64,000 nucleotides of DNA from UBA7485 sp050945075 (lineage in GTDB: Bacteria; Bacillota; Clostridia; Eubacteriales; Eubacteriaceae). Shown one piece after another: positions 27,138 to 34,953 of the stretch; position 1 is the stretch's first letter, and each line of letters starts with the position of its first letter. The position numbers and the translations under genes were made by a program. The stretch spans positions 12,335-76,334 of the forward strand of contig JBMNSG010000002.1 of NCBI GenBank assembly GCA_050945075.1. Reading direction: 5' to 3'. The notes beneath the pieces were generated by a model, which saw nothing but the letters and a program-made list of their open reading frames with translations, did not search any database and was not told where the DNA came from.

Positions 27138-29297
27138 TTAATAAACCACAACCGGTTCACCCGCTTCACAGTTCGAGTAAATGGTTTCGACTGCTGCATA
27201 GGGTGTATTGACACAGCCATGAGAACCGCTGGTCAGGTACAGATCGCCGCCGTAATTGCTTCTCCAGGATGCATCATGTATGCCGATTCCTCCGTTGAAC
27301 GGGATCCAGTAGGTAACGGGGGAAGCATAGCTGCTGCCGTCTCCGTTGTCACCGGAAAGTGTAACGTTGGTATCTTTGTAGGCGATCTGATAAATACCGC
27401 TTGGGGTTCCGTATCCGGATGAAACGGTTCCGGTAGTTACCGGGGTGGATACAACAAGCGAACCGTTTTTATAACAGTACATGGTCTGAGCACTGATCGA
27501 GATTTCGATATAGTCGCCTCCGACTGCGTTTCCGGAAGTTCTGTCTGCTCCTTCAGAATCATAAACCGGTTCTCTGGTTGTGGTCGAGCCTTCGGAAATT
27601 AATGAAACCAGCTGTTCGGTTTCTGCTTCCTGATCGATTTCCCAGCCATATCCGGCTGCATAGACTTCGACAGTTCCGCCTCCAGTGGTGTTAAAGTTCT
27701 GGTAGGTATACAGTGTATCGTATTTGTCTGCCAGCTCCTTGACATAAGCGGCAGCCTGATTGCTGTCAACTTGGACGTTGCCGTCCGCATCGGTGCTGAG
27801 CCAGTTGATGAAGGTGTTTTTATCCAGAGTCTCTGTCTGATTTCCGAATTTATAGGTAATCACGGTTGAAGCAATCTTATTGAGTTTTTCCACACTGGAT
27901 TTAAGCTGTGCAGAATCAGCCGTTACAGACGGCTGAACATAGAGCTTTTCCTGTTTCAGATCGATTTTATCGGTTCCTGAAATCAGATCGTCCAGAACGG
28001 CCTGTTTCAGTTTGTCCTGATCGACCTGTGTTCCATAGATTTCATCCTTAATCACATAAGTGCCATTGTTATAGGAAGCCTGTGCATTTTCTGTGGCTAC
28101 AATGTCGCTTCCGGTAACAAAAGAAGACTGGCTGACGATTTTATCGAGTTTATCTTCAGAATACGTGTATTTGCTGGCAAGATCGATTCGTTCGGCACCG
28201 ACCAGTGCAACCGGCCAGCTCCAGGGATTCTGCTGGGCAATAACGCCGGCAAGGTCCAGATTGTTGGAGAAAGCCAGGTCGATATCGCCTGCAGTAATGT
28301 CAGCTGTTTTTCCGTCAGATCCCGTAATGGTTACCGTTCTGTCCGGTGTTCCGGATTGGATAATCTGTTCGGTTTCTGCTACGGTTTTGTTAGCGACTGA
28401 GAAACCGTCAACATAAGTCCCCGGCATAAACACCTGAGAGAAACGCCAGACTCCGATTAAATAGGCACAGACCAGTACAGCGGCTACACTGCCCAGAATA
28501 ATCCAGAGCTTTTTCCTGTTTTTCGGCTTTTTTGCGACAGCAGCAGAACCGGAGGTTCTGTCTGCATCCGGATGTGGCAGATCAGTATCGTCTGCGGCAT
28601 GCAGGTTGAGATCCAGTCCTCTGGGTTCGTCCAGAGGGCTGATTTCGGGATCCTCCGGTGCAAATATATCATCGTCCGCGGTTATACTATTTTCATTATC
28701 TGAAGCAGTATCATCCGGAGTGCTGTCGTCCCCGGCGGCATCATCTGCAGGACCATCGTTTCCGTCTGAGGATGAGTCATCGCTGTCTGAAGAATTGTCT
28801 GCGGGACTGTCGCTTTTGTCTGCTGCGTCGTCTGTGCTACCTGTGTCTGCAGCATCGAGTTCCGCAGCTGCATCAGGATCGGGATCAGCATCGTCCGCTG
28901 TAGCATTGGCATTGACGTTCGCTGCTGTATCAGGTTCCGGGGTGTCAGCTGTGCTGACTGTATCTGCAGCATTGAGTTCCGCAGATGTATCGGGATCGGC
29001 ATCAGCATCGGCTGTTGCTGTATCAGATTCCGGGACCTCTGCTGTGTTGTCTGTGGCTGCTGCCCCGGCAACCGGAGCGGCAGATGCACTGCCCGTGCCT
29101 GTGGCTGCGGCATCCGGGATGTCACCGGTGGTTTCTGCCGGTTCTTCCAGCGTGTCCGAAACCGGCTCGGTAAGAAAGATCATCGAGGTATCGTCCGGAT
29201 CTGCGGTTTTCGGATTGTCCGTCTCCTGGACGGCATGCTCCGAATCCGCAGTCGGACAGACCGGCTTATTATCTTTATTCTCTTCGTTTGGGTTCAT
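27138..29297 (-). CDS. Membrane-anchored L,D-transpeptidase with acidic cytoplasmic domain
   Basis: 719 residues. Residues 1-255 are a disordered, Asp/Ala/Thr/Ser-rich, very acidic segment containing a 39-residue (117-bp) internal duplication. A basic stop and one membrane helix follow (about 264-284). Then come two PG-binding/L,D-transpeptidase-linker regions (about 290-560) and a YkuD domain with the catalytic GIHDASW and SHGCVNTPY (C695). The YkuD domain lies outside and makes 3-3 crosslinks or anchors proteins to peptidoglycan. The long acidic cytoplasmic head is not part of the usual family layout. Monocistronic. Confidence 0.92.
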   Translation of the reverse strand: MNPNEENKDNKPVCPTADSEHAVQETDNPKTADPDDTSMIFLTEPVSDTLEEPAETTGDIPDAAATGTGSASAAPVAGAAATDNTAEVPESDTATADADADPDTSAELNAADTVSTADTPEPDTAANVNANATADDADPDPDAAAELDAADTGSTDDAADKSDSPADNSSDSDDSSSDGNDGPADDAAGDDSTPDDTASDNENSITADDDIFAPEDPEISPLDEPRGLDLNLHAADDTDLPHPDADRTSGSAAVAKKPKNRKKLWIILGSVAAVLVCAYLIGVWRFSQVFMPGTYVDGFSVANKTVAETEQIIQSGTPDRTVTITGSDGKTADITAGDIDLAFSNNLDLAGVIAQQNPWSWPVALVGAERIDLASKYTYSEDKLDKIVSQSSFVTGSDIVATENAQASYNNGTYVIKDEIYGTQVDQDKLKQAVLDDLISGTDKIDLKQEKLYVQPSVTADSAQLKSSVEKLNKIASTVITYKFGNQTETLDKNTFINWLSTDADGNVQVDSNQAAAYVKELADKYDTLYTYQNFNTTGGGTVEVYAAGYGWEIDQEAETEQLVSLISEGSTTTREPVYDSEGADRTSGNAVGGDYIEISISAQTMYCYKNGSLVVSTPVTTGTVSSGYGTPSGIYQIAYKDTNVTLSGDNGDGSSYASPVTYWIPFNGGIGIHDASWRSNYGGDLYLTSGSHGCVNTPYAAVETIYSNCEAGEPVVVY

Positions 29298-29366
29298 TTG
29301 TTTTCCTGTCTGTTACTCTTTTCCGTTAGATCAATTGAATGAGTGCAAAAAACAGCAATATTAAAA

Positions 29367-29395
29367 TTGACTGCAAATTTACATACATCTATTTT
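29367..29395 (+). promoter_or_regulatory. Candidate promoter of nfnAB
   Basis: TTGACT at 29367-29372, 17-bp spacer, TATTTT at 29390-29395. A second TATAAT at about 29510 lacks a good -35. Either could serve nfnAB. Confidence 0.55.
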
Positions 29396-29568
29396 AACAC
29401 GGACTCCTTTAGTCAGCATAATAGTTATAGGAGAGAATGTATGAGAATAAATAATCATAATCGTTTAATAATAAGAAATAATTCGCAGCAACGAGCTGGA
29501 AGCGTGTTATAATAGGAACAAGAATATGCAGCCGGACTCAGTCTGTTCCGGAATTTGAAGGAGAATAC

Positions 29569-30459
29569 ATGTTTGAAATCGTTAAGAAGCAAATGCTTGC
29601 AGACAATATTGTCGAATTTGTCGTAAAAGCACCACGCATTGCCAAACACTGCGAACCCGGACAGTTTGTCATTGTCAAGGAAGAGGATAAAACAGAACGT
29701 ATCCCGCTTACCATCTGTGATTATGACAGAAAAGAAGGAACGATTACCCTGGTCATCCAGATTGTCGGAAAAGCAACACAGTTGCTGAGCGAACTGGACG
29801 CCGGTCAGTTTATTGCTCACGTGACAGGACCGTTGGGGAAACCGTCGGAATTCACGCAGATGTCTCCCGAAGAGCTGAAGGAAAAACGCCTTCTCTTTGT
29901 TGCAGGCGGTCTGGGCGCGGCACCGGTCTTTCCGCAGGTGAGATGGGCGCATGAACACGGGGTTCCTGTCGATGTCATTATCGGTGCCAAGACAAAGGAT
30001 ATCCTGATTCTTGAAGATGAAATGAAAGCTGTCTGCGACAATCTTTATATTGCCACGGATGACGGCTCTTACGGATACCACGGTCTGGTAACCGGTCTGC
30101 TTGAAGATCTGGTTGTCAACCAGGGAAAGAAATACACGGACGTCATTGCCATCGGCCCGATGATCATGATGAAGTTTGCAGCGCTCAAGACAAAAGAACT
30201 GGGCCTTCCGACCATTGTCAGCCTGAATCCGATCATGGTAGACGGTACCGGTATGTGCGGAGCCTGCAGAGTCCTGGTAGACGGAAAAGTCAAGTTTGCC
30301 TGTGTTGACGGTCCTGAATTCGACGGTCATCTGGTAGATTTTGATCAGGCGATGCAGCGCCAGCGTTTATATAAAACCGAAGAAGGAAGAAAATTCCTCG
30401 AAATTGAAGAAAAAGATACGCATCACGGTGGATGCGGTGTATGTTCGGAGGTGGAATAA
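29569..30459 (+). CDS. nfnA: NADH-dependent ferredoxin:NADP+ oxidoreductase, subunit A (NfnA-like)
   Basis: A 296-residue FNR-like protein. The FAD motif is RIPLTICDYD, the NAD site begins FVAGGLGAAPVFPQ, and the [2Fe-2S] cysteines are in MVDGTGMCGACR and FACVDGPEFDGHLVDF. With NfnB it forms the flavin-based bifurcating transhydrogenase that couples NADPH, NADH and ferredoxin pools. The C-terminus carries an extra HHGGCGVCSEVE, adding two cysteines beyond the usual cluster. AAGGAG precedes the ATG. Its stop overlaps the nfnB start (TAATG). Confidence 0.9.
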   Translation: MFEIVKKQMLADNIVEFVVKAPRIAKHCEPGQFVIVKEEDKTERIPLTICDYDRKEGTITLVIQIVGKATQLLSELDAGQFIAHVTGPLGKPSEFTQMSPEELKEKRLLFVAGGLGAAPVFPQVRWAHEHGVPVDVIIGAKTKDILILEDEMKAVCDNLYIATDDGSYGYHGLVTGLLEDLVVNQGKKYTDVIAIGPMIMMKFAALKTKELGLPTIVSLNPIMVDGTGMCGACRVLVDGKVKFACVDGPEFDGHLVDFDQAMQRQRLYKTEEGRKFLEIEEKDTHHGGCGVCSEVE

Positions 30460-31868
30460 TGGCATTAAAACTCGAACGGGTGCCTGTTCAGGAACAGGAT
30501 CCAAAAGTCCGTGCGACAAATTTTGACGAAGTCAATCTCGGATATACGCCGGAAGAAGCAGTCGCAGAAGCATCCAGATGCCTGAACTGCAAGAAACCGA
30601 AATGTGTGACCGGCTGTCCGGTAGAAATCAACATTCCCGGATTTGTCGAACAGGTGGCGAAGGGCAACTTCGAAGAAGCTTACAAGGTAATCAGCCTTTC
30701 TTCTTCACTGCCGGCTGTCTGCGGCCGTGTATGTCCGCAGGAAACGCAGTGCGAAGGTGTCTGTGTACTCGGCAACAAGGGTGAACCGGTTGCCATTGGC
30801 CGTCTGGAACGTTTTGTAGCGGACTGGGCCGGTCAGAACGGGATTAAACCGTCACTTGATGTCAAACCGAACGGCCGCAAGGTAGCGGTAATCGGAGCAG
30901 GGCCTGCAGGACTGACCTGTGCCGGAGATCTGGCACGGATGGGTTATCAGGTTAAGATTTTCGAAGCACTTCATGAAGCGGGCGGCGTACTGGTTTACGG
31001 GATTCCTGAATTCCGTCTGCCCAAGGATAAGGTTGTAGCCAGAGAAGTACAGAACGTACGTGATCTCGGTGTGGAAATCGAAACCGACGTTGTTGCCGGA
31101 CACGCGCTGACTATTGACGAACTTTTTGATGATGAAGGATACGATGCGGTATTCATCGGCTCCGGGGCAGGTCTTCCGAAGTTTATGAATATACCGGGTG
31201 AACTGGCTAACGGTGTCCTCTCTGCCAATGAATATCTCACCAGAAACAACCTGATGCGTGCCTATGCCAACGGCGACACACCTATCGTACACGGGAAACG
31301 CTGTGTAGTTGTAGGCGGCGGCAATGTCGCTATGGACTCTGCCAGGACTGCACTCAGACTGGGTGCTGAAACCTATATTGTCTACCGCAGAAGTATGAAG
31401 GAACTTCCGGCTCGTGCTGAAGAAGTCCATCATGCAGAAGAAGAAGGCATTATTTTTGATCTGATGACCAACCCTGTGGAAATCCTCGAGGATGAAAACG
31501 GATGGGTCAAGGGGATCCGCTGTATCCGTATGGAACTGGGCGAACCGGATGAATCCGGCAGACGCCGCCCGATTCCGATTCCGGGTTCGGAATTCGAAAT
31601 TGACTGTGATGAAGTGATCATGGCTCTGGGTACTTCTCCGAATCCGCTGATTCCGAGAACCACTGCAGGTCTGGATACCAACAGACGCCAGTGCATTATT
31701 GCCGATGAAACCACAGGACAGACCTCCCGTGAAGGTGTATTTGCCGGCGGAGATGCTGTTACCGGTTCCGCAACGGTTATCCTTGCCATGGGTGCAGGGA
31801 AGGCTGCGGCCAGAGGAATCGACGATTATCTGAATAAAAAAGAAGCTGAAAAGAAAGAACAGGCATAA
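30459..31868 (+). CDS. nfnB: NADH-dependent ferredoxin:NADP+ oxidoreductase, subunit B (NfnB/GltA-like)
   Basis: A 469-residue glutamate-synthase-small-subunit-like flavoprotein. ATG 30459 is chosen because GGAGGTGG precedes it. The N-terminus has the two [4Fe-4S] cysteine sets (CLNCKKPKCVTGCPV; CGRVCPQETQCEGVC), then the FAD dinucleotide fold AVIGAGPAGLTCAGD and the NADPH fold CVVVGGGNVAMDSAR. The pairing with nfnA and the absence of gltB support Nfn over glutamate synthase. It supplies NADPH or reduced ferredoxin alongside the Bcd-Etf reaction. Confidence 0.9.
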   Translation: MALKLERVPVQEQDPKVRATNFDEVNLGYTPEEAVAEASRCLNCKKPKCVTGCPVEINIPGFVEQVAKGNFEEAYKVISLSSSLPAVCGRVCPQETQCEGVCVLGNKGEPVAIGRLERFVADWAGQNGIKPSLDVKPNGRKVAVIGAGPAGLTCAGDLARMGYQVKIFEALHEAGGVLVYGIPEFRLPKDKVVAREVQNVRDLGVEIETDVVAGHALTIDELFDDEGYDAVFIGSGAGLPKFMNIPGELANGVLSANEYLTRNNLMRAYANGDTPIVHGKRCVVVGGGNVAMDSARTALRLGAETYIVYRRSMKELPARAEEVHHAEEEGIIFDLMTNPVEILEDENGWVKGIRCIRMELGEPDESGRRRPIPIPGSEFEIDCDEVIMALGTSPNPLIPRTTAGLDTNRRQCIIADETTGQTSREGVFAGGDAVTGSATVILAMGAGKAAARGIDDYLNKKEAEKKEQA

Positions 31869-31915
31869 TAAGACTGCCTGTTCCGGAACAGCTTTACAAC
31901 GGGGGCGGAACTGCC

Positions 31916-31961
31916 AGCGGAAACAGGAATACTGTTTGCAGGTGCAGATCCGCTCTTTTTC
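31916..31961 (+). terminator. Terminator of nfnAB
   Basis: AGCGGA at 31916-31921 pairs with TCCGCT at 31949-31954, with an inner AAACAG/CTGTTT stem, followed by CTTTTTCT. A 14-bp palindrome CTGTTCCGGAACAG lies upstream at 31878-31891. Confidence 0.6.
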
Positions 31962-31970
31962 TATGGAAAA

Positions 31971-31991
31971 TAAAAAACCCGCCGTAGCGGG
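31971..31991 (-). terminator. Terminator of the rubredoxin gene
   Basis: On the minus strand, CCCGC (31987-31991) and GCGGG (31978-31982) form a stem with a 4-nt loop, followed by a run of T (the plus strand shows AATAAAAAA). Confidence 0.8.
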
Positions 31992-32002
31992 CTGCATCAT
32001 GG

Positions 32003-32155
32003 TTACATAGGGCTGAACTGATCTTTGGGTGCGCCGCATTCCGGACATACCCAGCTTTCCGGAAGGTCTTTGAAAGCAGTTCCCGGAGCTATATCCTGAG
32101 TCGGGTCGCCGATCGCCGGATCATAAATCCAACCGCAAATATCACATACGTACAT
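32003..32155 (-). CDS. rubredoxin: Rubredoxin
   Basis: A 50-residue ORF on the minus strand with GGAGGAA before the ATG. It has the two rubredoxin iron knuckles, VCDICGWIYDP at residues 3-13 and VCPECGAPKDQF at residues 37-48, giving the Fe(Cys)4 centre (Cys 4, 7, 38, 41). Length is standard. It is a small one-electron carrier for oxygen and peroxide defence or other redox partners. It is convergent with nfnAB, a likely but unproven redox neighbour, and is monocistronic. Confidence 0.97.
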   Translation of the reverse strand: MYVCDICGWIYDPAIGDPTQDIAPGTAFKDLPESWVCPECGAPKDQFSPM

Positions 32156-32307
32156 ATTGTTCCTCCTGTAAGTCGGTTTTAGAGCTTCCGGATGGAAACT
32201 CTGATAAAATCATTATACCCTGAGTACAGTATGGTTATCAAGGGAATACGGATAATAAATCGTTAACAATATTATATAAACCAAATGGCTTGAATGAGGT
32301 GTTTCTG

Positions 32308-33033
32308 ATGCAGACCTGGAATCCATGGCATGGCTGTTTTAAAATAAGTGCCGGATGCAAAAACTGTTATATGTATGCTTCGGATTTGCGTTACGATCGG
32401 AATCCGCAGGACATTCACCGGACGGCGTCTTTTGATCTGCCGGCGCGTAAAAAACGCAGCGGCAGCTGGTCGTTCTGTCCCGGCGGCGGCTCTGTATTCT
32501 GCTGCGGGACCTCGGATTTCTTTTTAAAAGAAGCGGATCCCTGGAGGGAAGAAGCCTGGAATATGATCAGAAACAGGCCGGATCTCGACTTCCTGATTGT
32601 AACCAAGAGGATTCACCGGGCAGCGGAAACGTTTCCGCCCGACTGGGGAAACGGCTGGGAAAATGTGCGGATCTGCAGTACCTGCGAAAATCAGGAAACA
32701 GCGGATTTCAGAATTCCGATTCTGCTGGACCTGCCTATCCGCCACCGTATTATCGCGCATGAACCGATGCTGGAAGCGATCCGGATTGAAGATCTGATTG
32801 GCGGACGCGCCGGTCTTATTGAGAACGTCAACTGCGGCGGAGAATCCGGAGAGTATGCCCGTCTGTGCCGGTATGACTGGGTACTGGATACCAGAGAGCA
32901 GTGCAGGCGGCTCGGAATCTCGTATACCTTCCGTCAGACAGGCGCCAGATTCGAAAAGGATGGCAGACTCTACCGCATCCCCCGCAGACTTCAGGGAAGC
33001 CAGGCACGAAAGGCGGGCATTGACTTGTATTGA
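32308..33033 (+). CDS. DUF5131 (phage Gp37/Gp68-like) protein
   Basis: A 241-residue protein from ATG 32308, with GAGGTG upstream; a TTG at 32290 would add six residues. The start WNPWHGCFKISAGCKNCYMY is the signature of the Gp37/Gp68 family, whose cysteines resemble a radical-SAM-like cluster motif. Further conserved parts are FLIVTKR, ENQETADFRIPILL and VNCGGESG. The biochemical function is not established. Family members occur in phages and in chromosomes; no other phage genes are nearby. Confidence 0.88.
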   Translation: MQTWNPWHGCFKISAGCKNCYMYASDLRYDRNPQDIHRTASFDLPARKKRSGSWSFCPGGGSVFCCGTSDFFLKEADPWREEAWNMIRNRPDLDFLIVTKRIHRAAETFPPDWGNGWENVRICSTCENQETADFRIPILLDLPIRHRIIAHEPMLEAIRIEDLIGGRAGLIENVNCGGESGEYARLCRYDWVLDTREQCRRLGISYTFRQTGARFEKDGRLYRIPRRLQGSQARKAGIDLY

Positions 33034-33077
33034 AACCTTCGCGCAGGGAAATGCGTTTGAATGACGGTGTAAATGAA

Positions 33078-33126
33078 AAATCCCGCTGCCACAGCAATCA
33101 CAGGGATTGATGCGTCAACGGGATTT
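33078..33126. terminator. Hairpin between convergent DUF5131 and HD genes
   Basis: AAATCCCG (33078-33085) pairs with CGGGATTT (33119-33126), with internal pairing between. Further GGATC/GATCC repeats follow to about 33178. Probably a bidirectional terminator. Confidence 0.5.
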
Positions 33127-33201
33127 CATCGCAGAATTACTGATTCCGGCGGATCTTTACGGATCCCGCCGGGATCCGGTCTGTTTTGTCATCTGTTTGG
33201 C

Positions 33202-33825
33202 TCAGGTTCTGTAGTTTTTCTTTTCTTTGTAAAGGCGGTAACGGTCGTTCAGGAAGTCGCGTGTTTCCGTATAATCAGGCGGATCGGTACGTCCGGCCTT
33301 GTCTGCTTCTGCCAGCAGGATCAGGTCTTCAGGGCTGAGGGCTTCCGAAAACAGATTATTGGTTGCCCTGACTCTGGAATGATCTTTTGCGAGCATGTTG
33401 GGACGCATATGCAGCCTGGTCAGGTTAACGGCGGCTTCTTTTTCTTTAATGAATCCGGCTTCTTCCAGAAATTTGTCTGCGAGACGCGCACTGACATTTT
33501 CATGACCGATCGAGCGGATACGCCCGTTTTCGTTCGTGGTTTTGTAGGCTTTGCCTGTATCGTGGAGCAGCGCTGCCAGCATGAAGGCCAGCGGATCCTG
33601 AGCCTGACTTCTCAGCTCCGCAGCTGCATCCAGCACCAGCATGGTGTGAATAAACACATCTCCCTCCGGATGATAGTCCGGATTCTGTTCAACGCCGATC
33701 AGCGCTGCCAGATCGGGAAATTCCTTTTCAAGGTCTCCGCTTTTTCTGAGTGCTTCAAAATACTCTGAAGGCCTGCTGTCCTCGAGCAGCACTTCTTCCA
33801 GTTTTTTTCTGGCTTCTTCGTTCAT
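33202..33825 (-). CDS. HD-domain hydrolase related to the tRNA nucleotidyltransferase HD domain
   Basis: 207 residues from ATG 33825 with GGAGG upstream (an in-frame start at 33906 overlaps the KTSC gene). The HD motif is LLHDTGKAYKT, preceded by EGDVFIHTMLVLDAA and followed by SIGHENVSARLA and HMRPNM, the layout of the phosphohydrolase domain of Cca-type enzymes, but the nucleotidyltransferase part is absent. It should hydrolyse a phosphoester of unknown nature. It is the last gene of the repressor-KTSC-HD unit, 13 bp after KTSC. Confidence 0.85.
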   Translation of the reverse strand: MNEEARKKLEEVLLEDSRPSEYFEALRKSGDLEKEFPDLAALIGVEQNPDYHPEGDVFIHTMLVLDAAAELRSQAQDPLAFMLAALLHDTGKAYKTTNENGRIRSIGHENVSARLADKFLEEAGFIKEKEAAVNLTRLHMRPNMLAKDHSRVRATNNLFSEALSPEDLILLAEADKAGRTDPPDYTETRDFLNDRYRLYKEKKNYRT

Positions 33826-33838
33826 CTGTCCTCCGAAA

Positions 33839-34045
33839 TTATTGTCGTTCACTCCGGTAATGGAATTTGATATGTTCATTATAGTACTTCCCGGGACTCT
33901 CCGCATTTAAAAGATCACGGTATACTTCCCATGGGACATCATCATAACAGATGGATTTTCCGCTTGTAAAGTTAATCAGAAGCCGCCAGTTGCTGTAGGC
34001 GGCGGATACAATTACGGATGATTTAAGAAACGCACTGTGTTTCAT
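33839..34045 (-). CDS. KTSC-domain protein
   Basis: A 68-residue single-domain protein. The layout MKHSAFLKSSVIVSAAYS, ICYDDVPWEVYRDLLNAES and GKYYNEHIKFHYR fits the KTSC domain, named for a K-T-S-C region which here reads FLKSSVIV. GGAGA precedes the ATG. Its function is unknown; KTSC occurs alone or fused to lysyl-tRNA synthetase and phage proteins. It lies 24 bp after the S24 repressor and 13 bp before the HD hydrolase, so the three are probably one operon. Confidence 0.82.
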   Translation of the reverse strand: MKHSAFLKSSVIVSAAYSNWRLLINFTSGKSICYDDVPWEVYRDLLNAESPGKYYNEHIKFHYRSERQ

Positions 34046-34069
34046 GATGTTTCTCCGGAAACCGGCGAT

Positions 34070-34792
34070 TCAGGAGTTTCGGCCGGTCCTGACAATTCCC
34101 GATATTCTGACGCTGTCGTAATCCCCGGGTATGATCGGAGCATAGCTGGGGTTAAATGAAATGAATTTTCCGTTTCGGTACTGCTTGATAAAGCTCTCTC
34201 CGTTGATCAGTGCTACCACGACATCTCCGTTTTCGGCGGTTCTTGAAGGCTCGACAAATACAATATCACCTTCATAAAAAGCAGGTTCCATACTGTCACC
34301 GGTGACCTTTACAGCAAAGCAGGCTTCGGAAGGAAGCTCATCCGCCGGAAAGCTGACATATTCGTAGTCGTCCGAATCAAGAAAGCTGCCGGTGCCCGCT
34401 GAAACAGGAAGGGAATAGAGCGGTATTTCACGTTGTATAACAACTTCCTTTTCGCTTTTCAGACGTTCTTCCAGTTCTGCAAGATTTTCGATAAGCTGTA
34501 CGACAACGGCTCGGTTTTCTTCGGTGAGGTTCTCCCATTGTGCGAAGAAATGCTTGCTTTGAAGTGCCAGTACGCCAGAATCCGGCGTTGTCTCTCCGAT
34601 CAGTTCAGAGAGTGTGCAGTCCAGGGCTCTGGAGAGTGCCAGAAGGGTTTTATATCGTGGATCGGTGGTGGTCCCGTCCTGGAGCTTTCTGAGCGTTTTT
34701 TCCGGGATTCCGGCTTTGGCAGCGAGAGCGGTTCCGGACAGTCCTGCTTCTCTGCGTTTTTCTTCTATATGCTGGCTGATACTTTTGTCCAA
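34070..34792 (-). CDS. XRE-type repressor with S24 (LexA/CI-like) self-cleavage domain
   Basis: 240 residues. A helix-turn-helix lies at residues 6-65 (GLSGTALAAKAGIPEKTLRKL), a charged linker follows, and the S24 peptidase domain starts near 115. The cleavage site is predicted at A132-G133 (PVSAGTG), the nucleophile is S167 in VTGDSMEPAF and the lysine is K203 in GESFIKQY. This resembles CI-type repressors that cleave themselves on RecA activation. It diverges from dinB over 130 bp, and is followed by KTSC and HD. It likely represses both directions. Confidence 0.9.
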   Translation of the reverse strand: MDKSISQHIEEKRREAGLSGTALAAKAGIPEKTLRKLQDGTTTDPRYKTLLALSRALDCTLSELIGETTPDSGVLALQSKHFFAQWENLTEENRAVVVQLIENLAELEERLKSEKEVVIQREIPLYSLPVSAGTGSFLDSDDYEYVSFPADELPSEACFAVKVTGDSMEPAFYEGDIVFVEPSRTAENGDVVVALINGESFIKQYRNGKFISFNPSYAPIIPGDYDSVRISGIVRTGRNS

Positions 34793-34860
34793 ATCCGACC
34801 TCCTTTTTTCTTATTCTATAATACTACAAAACGGGGAGAAAGTGCAGGAGGAATCCATAC

Positions 34861-34908
34861 ATATACCCGGAAAAGAGATTGACGTCGTCTATAATAAGGG
34901 TATATCCT
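34861..34908 (+). promoter_or_regulatory. dinB promoter bracketed by an inverted 8-bp repeat (candidate operator)
   Basis: ATATACCC at 34861-34868 and its complement GGGTATAT at 34898-34905 flank a -35 TTGACG at 34879-34884; a -10 candidate TATCCT at 34903-34908 (18-bp spacer) overlaps the right copy. Such a layout suits repression by the divergent S24 protein. No typical Gram-positive LexA box was found in the interval. Confidence 0.5.
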
Positions 34909-34953
34909 ATAAAAGGATAATAAATGAGTAAAAGAGATATAAAGAGGGATAAA

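Noticed and set aside
28606..29364. 252-codon plus-strand ORF
   Set aside because: It is the antisense of the low-complexity acidic head of the L,D-transpeptidase; serine/alanine runs result from the repeat composition.
30852..32048. 398-codon minus-strand ORF
   Set aside because: Antisense to nfnB and overlaps the rubredoxin gene; no recognisable domain.
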